From Candidatus Cloacimonadota bacterium (GTDB lineage Bacteria > Cloacimonadota > Cloacimonadia > Cloacimonadales > Cloacimonadaceae), in contig DAHVPA010000061.1 of NCBI GenBank assembly GCA_027318525.1, positions 1-9,607 on the forward strand: 9,607 nucleotides of DNA, in the 5' to 3' direction. The position numbers and the translations under genes are program-made. Below are positions 6,066 to 9,607 of the stretch, piece after piece (position 1 is the first letter of the stretch; each line of letters opens with the position of its first letter). The notes below the pieces were generated by a model that was given only the letters and a program-made list of their open reading frames with translations, ran no database searches and was not told the origin of the DNA.

Positions 6066-6716
6066 TCAGGTTTTGGCTTCCCTGACGATTACAGAGAGCT
6101 GCGGCGGTGGCACAAAGGTAAGCCTGCCCCAAAGCTGCAGGCTGTCAGAGAGCAGTGTGCCCAGTTCGGGAAAGCTCTTGCCAATGCGGCTGAGCAACTG
6201 GCGCAGGGATTGATAGACGTTGTCCCGGCACTTATAGTCCAGGTCGCGGTTAAGCTCACTCTCCAGCTTGCGGGAAAGCGAGGTGCGCAGATATGCCAGC
6301 AGCTTGTCCCGCTCCTGCTGAAGCTCCTCCCGGCGCGCCAAATCCTGCCATTCCTCCGCTTCCGCCAGTTGAGCCAGGATGCGGACGAGCCTGTGCTTGA
6401 TGGAGCGGACTGTTTCCGCATCACAGAGCGGCGGGCGGGGCAGACGGTGCAGGCTGTCGCCCACGCAGGATTCGTCCAGCCCAAGCTGGGCAGCGCTGCT
6501 CAGGCGGGGTGGTTCGCAATTGACCAGAGTATAGAGCGCCATCGCAGTGACCGGCTGATAGGGATGCAGCAGCAGCTCCGCCAGATAAATGGCAGCCTTG
6601 GAGCGCCTCAGGCAAAGGCTCTTGCCCTGCCAATCAAGCTGCAGATTGCGGTCGGATAGAGTCAGCACCAGAAGCTGCTCCTCCTCCGCGAAGGTGAATT
6701 CATACAATAGATTCAT
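6066..6716 (-). CDS. stand-alone regulator-like module of unknown function
   Basis: The frame has two tandem ATGs at 6719 and 6716. The second is preferred because GGAGG then sits 5 nt away instead of 2, giving 216 aa. Residues 25-65 (WQGKSLCLRRSKAAIYLAELLLHP) resemble the 'G-r-x-v-x-L-r-D-S-K-G-l-x-Y-L-a-r-L-L' winged-helix-like segment found near the C-terminus of large ATPase/adenylate-cyclase/LuxR-type regulators. Residues 100-150 form a charged helical hairpin (ETVRSIKHRLVRILAQLAEAEEWQDL and onwards). Residues 165-203 (DNVYQSLRQLLSRIGKSFPELGTLL) match the helix that follows it in those proteins. The large upstream domains are absent, so this is the module alone. There is no signal peptide or membrane helix, so it is probably cytoplasmic. 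It has its own promoter and terminator. The resemblance is from memory and no function should be assigned. Confidence 0.8.
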   Translation of the reverse strand: MNLLYEFTFAEEEQLLVLTLSDRNLQLDWQGKSLCLRRSKAAIYLAELLLHPYQPVTAMALYTLVNCEPPRLSSAAQLGLDESCVGDSLHRLPRPPLCDAETVRSIKHRLVRILAQLAEAEEWQDLARREELQQERDKLLAYLRTSLSRKLESELNRDLDYKCRDNVYQSLRQLLSRIGKSFPELGTLLSDSLQLWGRLTFVPPPQLSVIVREAKT

Positions 6717-6748
6717 CATGTCCTCCGTTTCATTTTGATGCTGATGAC

Positions 6749-6777
6749 AAAGTAATGAGTGATGAAAGATATGTCAA
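6749..6777 (-). promoter_or_regulatory. promoter of the minus-strand regulator-like gene
   Basis: On the minus strand TTGACA (6777-6772) is followed after exactly 17 bp by TACTTT (6754-6749), a 3/6 match to the -10 consensus. It lies about 33 bp before the start codon, giving a short leader that carries the GGAGG ribosome-binding site. Confidence 0.55.
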
Positions 6778-6786
6778 GATAAAATG

Positions 6787-6799
6787 TTAGTTTAACTAA
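6787..6799. promoter_or_regulatory. 13-bp palindrome next to the -35 box
   Basis: TTAGTT-T-AACTAA is a perfect odd palindrome, 9 bp upstream of the minus-strand -35 box, inside an AT-rich stretch (6775-6835). Such placement suits an activator or repressor site. No regulator can be named. Confidence 0.35.
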
Positions 6800-6852
6800 T
6801 AATAGTTGTAAATATGATAAATTATGTTAAATTGGGTTTGGGAATGGCAAGT

Positions 6853-6877
6853 GATGGATTGCATCCGCCAATCCATC
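6853..6877. repeat. perfect 9-bp inverted repeat
   Basis: GATGGATTG (6853-6861) and CAATCCATC (6869-6877) flank a 7-nt loop. No T-run follows on either strand, so it is not an intrinsic terminator. It begins the hairpin-rich block that continues into the REP-like units. Confidence 0.55.
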
Positions 6878-6913
6878 TGCATCATATTGCAGGGAGATAT
6901 TCGGGGTGTTTGT

Positions 6914-7090
6914 GCCGTCCTGCCGGACTCGGGATATGGGTATTCTTATACCCGGCAATCAAATTGCCGGGCTAACAAATGCCGTCCTCCGGACTAGACT
7001 CCTTACGGTATATCTAAACCCAGCAATCAAATTGCCGGGCTAAAAAGTGTCGTCCTCCGGACTGGATGGGTTTGTATCGATTACCCGGCA
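6914..7090. repeat. REP-like tandem hairpin units, about 68 bp period
   Basis: Each unit combines two dyads. Dyad A is CCCGGCAAT-CAA-ATTGCCGGG with a perfect 9-bp stem at 6951-6971, repeated at 7019-7039 with one G to A change, and a fragment (ACCCGGCA) at 7083-7090. It is followed by GCTAA. Dyad B is GCCGTCCTCCGGACT, with copies at 6914-6929 (one extra base), 6981-6995 and 7049-7063. The spacing between units is 68 and then about 65 bp. A further hairpin, GGGTAT-TCTT-ATACCC (6938-6953), overlaps the first dyad A. The pattern resembles extragenic palindromes mobilised by RAYT-type transposases, but no such gene is here. Confidence 0.7.
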
Positions 7091-7121
7091 CTTACATTCA
7101 AGCTGCAATTTTGAAGAAATA

Positions 7122-7155
7122 ATTCTGCTTTTTATTCGGTAACCTATTCTGCTTT
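7122..7155. repeat. 10-bp direct repeats upstream of the unknown gene pair
   Basis: ATTCTGCTTT occurs at 7122-7131 and again at 7146-7155, 24 bp apart, each followed within a few bases by CGG. They lie just upstream of the TATTAT box at 7164, where an activator could bind as two half-sites. Confidence 0.4.
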
Positions 7156-7163
7156 CGGCTGTG

Positions 7164-7199
7164 TATTATAGAGGCTAATAATGGTCGCGACAAATTAGC
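7164..7199 (+). promoter_or_regulatory. -10 box with operator-like double dyad
   Basis: TATTAT (7164-7169) is a 5/6 match to the -10 consensus, with no clear -35. Right over the expected transcript start, GCTAAT (7174-7179) and ATTAGC (7194-7199) form an inverted repeat. It encloses the perfect 8-bp palindrome GTCGCGAC (7184-7191). Nested dyads at this place are typical of repressor operators. The assignment is inference. Confidence 0.4.
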
Positions 7200-7227
7200 T
7201 TAAATAATAATAAGAGAGGATTTAACC

Positions 7228-7686
7228 ATGAAGGTTACATTCAACTATGGCTTCAGGACCTATTCCGGCAAGCTGGATAACATGGTCTATGGTTCCTACC
7301 GGCACGGCAATCTGTGCCTGGGCAGGAAGTTTGTCTATCCGGTGCTGACCGCCAACAACCATGAAAAGGGCAGCATCATCAAGAACCTGGCAACCGTGTT
7401 TCACGCTGCCTCCGTCGGCTATATTGCCGACCTCAAGACCTATTGCCAGCGCAACGGCAAGGAAAATGTGGCTCCCGACGCCCTCATACCCAGCGCTTTT
7501 TCCATGTTTCTCAAGCTGATGTGGGCTTGGTATGAATCCGACCCCACCCACGTTGACCTGGAAGTGGTGCAGATATCCGATATCATCGCTCTGGACGCCG
7601 ATGTGCGCACTCTTGCCAGAGCTGTGAACGCCGGCTTTTTGCCCTATATCAGCACCAGTGCCGACCTCACCAACGACATCCAGTAA
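7228..7686 (+). CDS. hypothetical protein, first gene of a two-gene unit
   Basis: The product is 152 aa, started by ATG 7228 with AGAGGA (7215-7220) 7 nt upstream. No signal peptide or membrane helix is seen, so it is probably cytoplasmic. Residues 1-40 are beta-like and aromatic/Gly-rich (NYGFRTYSGKLDNMVYGSYR, then LGRKFVYPVLT), residues 42-75 hold a compact motif (NNHEKGSIIKNLA, YIADLKTY), and the C-terminal half is helical (SAFSMFLKLMWAWYESD; DADVRTLARAVNAGF). The sequence looks well folded and has normal codon use for the window. I do not recognise the family with confidence; I have a weak impression that similar unknown proteins occur in Cloacimonadota. The next gene follows 14 bp later and shares the transcript and terminator. 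Confidence 0.85.
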   Translation: MKVTFNYGFRTYSGKLDNMVYGSYRHGNLCLGRKFVYPVLTANNHEKGSIIKNLATVFHAASVGYIADLKTYCQRNGKENVAPDALIPSAFSMFLKLMWAWYESDPTHVDLEVVQISDIIALDADVRTLARAVNAGFLPYISTSADLTNDIQ

Positions 7687-7700
7687 AAGGGGAGGACAGC

Positions 7701-7883
7701 ATGGGCGAATTTATGGACAGACTGGCGGAAGACCTCAGAACTGCGGTGACTGAGGTAATTGACCTGCCGTTTTACACGGAGGAGGAAGAACTGCTGTTTT
7801 TCCAGCTGATTGTCGGCAAGCTGCTGGAACTCGGTGTGGGTTATCTGCTGGACGAAGTGGAGCTGGTGCCGGACCCGGAATAA
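7701..7883 (+). CDS. small acidic hypothetical protein, second gene of the unit
   Basis: The product is 60 aa with a strong ribosome-binding site (GGGGAGGA) before ATG 7701. It has 16 Asp/Glu against 3 Lys/Arg (net about -13), including EEEE at 27-30. Residues 31-50 (LLFFQLIVGKLLELGVGYLL) form a hydrophobic, probably amphipathic helix and not a clear membrane anchor. It lies 14 bp after the preceding stop codon and 21 bp before an intrinsic terminator. Its size, charge and place suggest a partner or inhibitor of the first protein, but that is speculation. No family is recognised. Confidence 0.75.
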   Translation: MGEFMDRLAEDLRTAVTEVIDLPFYTEEEELLFFQLIVGKLLELGVGYLLDEVELVPDPE

Positions 7884-7904
7884 GCTGAGCCGGTTCCAGG
7901 CTAT

Positions 7905-7939
7905 GGGGGGCAGTTTCCCGGGGCTGCTCCCCCTTTTTT
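7905..7939 (+). terminator. intrinsic terminator of the two-gene unit
   Basis: A G-run plus GCAG (7905-7913) pairs with CTGC, a bulged T, and CCCCC (7924-7933). TTTTTT follows directly (7934-7939). This is a textbook Rho-independent terminator, 21 bp after the stop codon. Confidence 0.9.
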
Positions 7940-8064
7940 ATGAATCTGAGCTGCCGGGCTGGTGGTTAAAAAAATCTGCCGGGTGCGAAAGGCGATGCAA
8001 AAAAGGTTTACGGACTGCTCATGCAGGCGCGAACATTATAAATCAGAAATAATTTGAATTCTGC

Positions 8065-8092
8065 TTGACAGATTAAAAGGCAGGCGTAATCT
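8065..8092 (+). promoter_or_regulatory. candidate promoter for the surface protein transcript
   Basis: A perfect TTGACA (8065-8070) is followed after 16 bp by TAATCT (8087-8092), a 3/6 match to TATAAT. Transcription would start near 8099, just before the first leader hairpin, leaving an untranslated leader of about 385 nt. The stretch from 7940 to 8064 shows only stray TGCCGGG fragments related to the repeat units near 7035. Confidence 0.45.
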
Positions 8093-8259
8093 CACCATAC
8101 AGTAGCCTCAAATCGAGGCGGGGGACTTCCTACATTTGGAGGTAAATGTTTGAGATATATTGTTTTAGGTATGTGTATCGCCGCAGGCGAAAAAGTGTTT
8201 ATTAACAAGAGTGTCGAAATCCGGTCGAATTGGTATTGCTGACTTAGGAGTTTAAAATC

Positions 8260-8433
8260 ATGCGTTGCTTTTTATCTTTACCTGTTATTTTTACCGCGTC
8301 GCAGCAAAATAACACCCACATTCAACGCAATGCCTATTCCCTTTTTCTCCCTCACATTTCGCAATTTAAGAGTGTTGTGTGTATGCACAGTAAATTAACC
8401 CATAACCTTTCAAAAACGGGCTTCGCAAAATGA
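8260..8433 (+). CDS. possible 57-aa small ORF in the leader
   Basis: ATG 8260 follows TTAGGAG with a 9-nt spacer, and the frame stays open for 57 codons to TGA 8431-8433. The product starts MRCFLSLPVIFTASQQNN, is mixed and basic, and resembles nothing I know. The ribosome-binding context is much like that of the surface protein at 8471-8488. Against it, two leader hairpins lie within the frame and the composition is not protein-like. It may be an upstream ORF that couples translation to the leader structure, or chance. Confidence 0.2.
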   Translation: MRCFLSLPVIFTASQQNNTHIQRNAYSLFLPHISQFKSVVCMHSKLTHNLSKTGFAK

Positions 8434-8452
8434 GTGCGAAGAAGTGTTTTTT
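8421..8452 (+). terminator. terminator-like hairpin just before the surface protein
   Basis: CTTCGCA (8421-8427) pairs with TGCGAAG (8435-8441) around a 7-nt loop. Five bases later comes TTTTTT (8447-8452). It sits only 34 bp before the start codon, so if it terminates it would act as an attenuator of the surface gene. The 5-nt gap and short stem make this uncertain. Confidence 0.35.
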
Positions 8453-8485
8453 CTCACAGGAAAAAAACCTAAGGAGTTTTTCGTT

Positions 8486-9607
8486 ATGAAGAAATCTCTA
8501 ATGCTAATGATGATTGTCCTGATCGGACTATTCACCACATTAAGCGCAACCACCCTGATAGACCCGGCGGGAGCAGGCGGATTCGAACTCGGAGCCGACT
8601 TTGCCACCAACGGTTGGACTGCTGTAAATGATACAGACGGTCCGTATTGGGTTGGCAGTGCGCCGGTTGTTTATGCAGGGACAAACTGCGCCTATACCTC
8701 GACGGTAGCTACTCCATGGACGTCTCCGACCACTACCGTTTATTCGCATATCTACAAAGATATAACCTTCCCTGCCGGCGAAAACCTAATATCCATGTCG
8801 TTTTATTACAAAATAAACGGCGCTCTTGATTTAGGATATGACGGATTTAAAATATATATCGCCGAAACAACCTATACACCGGTTACCACCGGGTACCCTA
8901 CCGGCACCCAAGTGGGCGCAACCTGGTATGATGCATCAACGAGTTGGGCCAACGCCAGTTTTATGTTTCCAACTTCCGGTTTTGCCGGCACCACCAAGCG
9001 TGTTATCATAACTTGGAGAAATGACACATCTGGATACAATTCTGGTGCTATTGACGATATTTCGTTGACATCTGCAACACCTCCTCCGGCTCTTTCCGGT
9101 GTTTATACCATTGACCCGGGTCAGCCGACCGGAGGCACCAACTTCCAGACCTTCACTGCTGCTGTGAATGCTTTGAATATTTCCGGTATTTCCGGTGCGG
9201 TTACTTTTAACGTTCCTGCCGGCTCCACCTTTACCGAAAATCTGCCGGCTTTGACTGCGAACAGCACCAATACCAATACCTTGGTGTTCCAAAAGAGCGG
9301 TGCCGGCGCCAATCCCATCATCTATGCCGGAGTCGGTACTGGTTCTTCTGATGCCATCGTTACCATCAAAGGCACAGATTACCTTACCTGGAACGGGATT
9401 GACCTCTATGAGAATGCCGCCAATACGACCACGACCACCACAGCGGAACGTGGTTTATATGTAACCAATAACTCAGCTACTGACGGCTCACAAAACAACC
9501 TGTTCATGAATTTCAAAATCGTATTGAATAAAACAGTTAACAGCAGCACCAGGGGTGTGTTTGATAACCATACTACAACCCCGACCAACCTGACAGGCAC
9601 CAACTCC
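8486..9607 (+). CDS. secreted surface protein, jelly-roll plus beta-helix (partial)
   Basis: The frame opens at ATG 8486, 9 nt after AAGGAG (8471-8476), and runs 374 codons to the window edge without a stop. Residues 1-20 are a classic signal peptide (MKKSLMLMMIVLIGLFTTLS). Residues about 25-195 resemble a choice-of-anchor J/MAM-like jelly-roll: GFELGADFATNGW near the start, the strand LISMSFYYKI in the middle, and AIDDISL closing it. After a proline linker (PPPA, 199-202), residues from about 206 (YTIDPGQPTGGTNFQTFTAAV) begin a parallel beta-helix with repeated 'VTFNV', 'LVFQK' and 'YLTWNGIDL' strands. A TTTTTT tract is at 314-319. Such proteins in FCB-group bacteria often end in a sorting or anchor domain, which would lie beyond the edge. 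The likely role is cell-surface attachment or polysaccharide binding, with the ligand unknown. Confidence 0.88.
   Translation, partial: MKKSLMLMMIVLIGLFTTLSATTLIDPAGAGGFELGADFATNGWTAVNDTDGPYWVGSAPVVYAGTNCAYTSTVATPWTSPTTTVYSHIYKDITFPAGENLISMSFYYKINGALDLGYDGFKIYIAETTYTPVTTGYPTGTQVGATWYDASTSWANASFMFPTSGFAGTTKRVIITWRNDTSGYNSGAIDDISLTSATPPPALSGVYTIDPGQPTGGTNFQTFTAAVNALNISGISGAVTFNVPAGSTFTENLPALTANSTNTNTLVFQKSGAGANPIIYAGVGTGSSDAIVTIKGTDYLTWNGIDLYENAANTTTTTTAERGLYVTNNSATDGSQNNLFMNFKIVLNKTVNSSTRGVFDNHTTTPTNLTGTNS

Larger units (their letters stand above)
8099..8485 (+). promoter_or_regulatory. long structured 5' leader of the surface protein gene
   Basis: Five hairpins can be drawn. GCCTC/GAGGC is at 8105-8119. 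ACATTT/AAATGT is at 8132-8149, and its 6-nt loop is exactly GGAGGT. TCGCC/GGCGA is at 8178-8190. TGTTATTTT/AAAATAACA is at 8283-8314, a 9-bp stem. CTTCGCA/TGCGAAG is at 8421-8441 and is followed by a T-run. No riboswitch class I know fits. The density of stems suggests a regulatory leader, an unrecognised RNA, or a relic of inserted DNA. Confidence 0.4.

Noticed and set aside
6914..7090. CRISPR array
   Set aside because: Repeats are only two to three in number, each is composed of two different dyads, the spacers are not of uniform length and no cas gene is present.
7810..8052. 80-codon plus-strand frame overlapping the acidic small gene
   Set aside because: It runs through the intrinsic terminator, overlaps a better-supported gene in another frame and has no ribosome-binding site.
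8146..8205. 19-codon frame after the GGAGGT loop (MFEIYCFRYVYRRRRKSVY)
   Set aside because: The spacer from GGAGG is only 3 nt and the start codon lies in the closing stem of a hairpin; there is no support beyond the ribosome-binding sequence.
8099..8260. Known riboswitch or ribozyme (c-di-GMP, glycine, fluoride, hammerhead)
   Set aside because: The conserved cores of these classes are not visible, so only a general structured leader is claimed.
8410..9603. Several minus-strand frames of 65-118 codons
   Set aside because: All lie antisense to the surface protein, which has a signal peptide, ribosome-binding site and continuous frame.

Overview
The window looks like chromosomal DNA of a Gram-negative (diderm) bacterium with about 50% GC. 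A lipoprotein signal, a NtrY/NtrX-like two-component pair encoded behind a DUF4390-type protein, and a large Thr/Asn/Gly-rich surface protein (jelly-roll plus beta-helix) suggest a Cloacimonadota or FCB-group relative. That placement is inference from gene style, not from a marker gene. Spacing-optimised Shine-Dalgarno sites and standard stop codons are seen throughout.

Layout. 1-316: intergenic, with an 11-bp-phased AT-rich repeat, a TTGACA box and a leader hairpin. 317-1129 (+): a lipoprotein reading frame cut in two by one in-frame TAA. 4231-1131 (-): a tight three-gene operon of a DUF4390-type secreted protein, a membrane histidine kinase and a sigma-54-dependent response regulator. 4515-5771 (+): an MFS-type transporter, divergent from that operon. 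5772-6065: a GC-rich, probably dispersed, intergenic sequence and the terminator of the next gene. 6716-6066 (-): a 216-aa protein resembling the C-terminal module of large ATPase/LuxR-like regulators, encoded alone. 6720-7227: a 508-bp gap with a minus-strand promoter, palindromes and REP-like hairpin repeats. 7228-7883 (+): two small unknown genes with an operator-like dyad in front and a strong terminator behind. 7884-8485: a 602-bp gap containing a promoter candidate and a leader with at least five hairpins. 8486-9607 (+): a secreted surface protein running off the right edge.

How the genes fit together. The kinase and regulator overlap by 4 bp and are clearly a cognate pair; the regulator keeps GAFTGA, so it should drive sigma-54 promoters, though I found no convincing -24/-12 site in the window. 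The transporter may share a divergent control region with this operon. The remaining genes look like independent transcription units.

No CRISPR array, transposase, phage gene, rRNA or tRNA was found. The best candidates for something new are the structured leader before the surface protein, the self-contained two-gene cassette at 7228-7883, and the stand-alone regulator module at 6066-6716.
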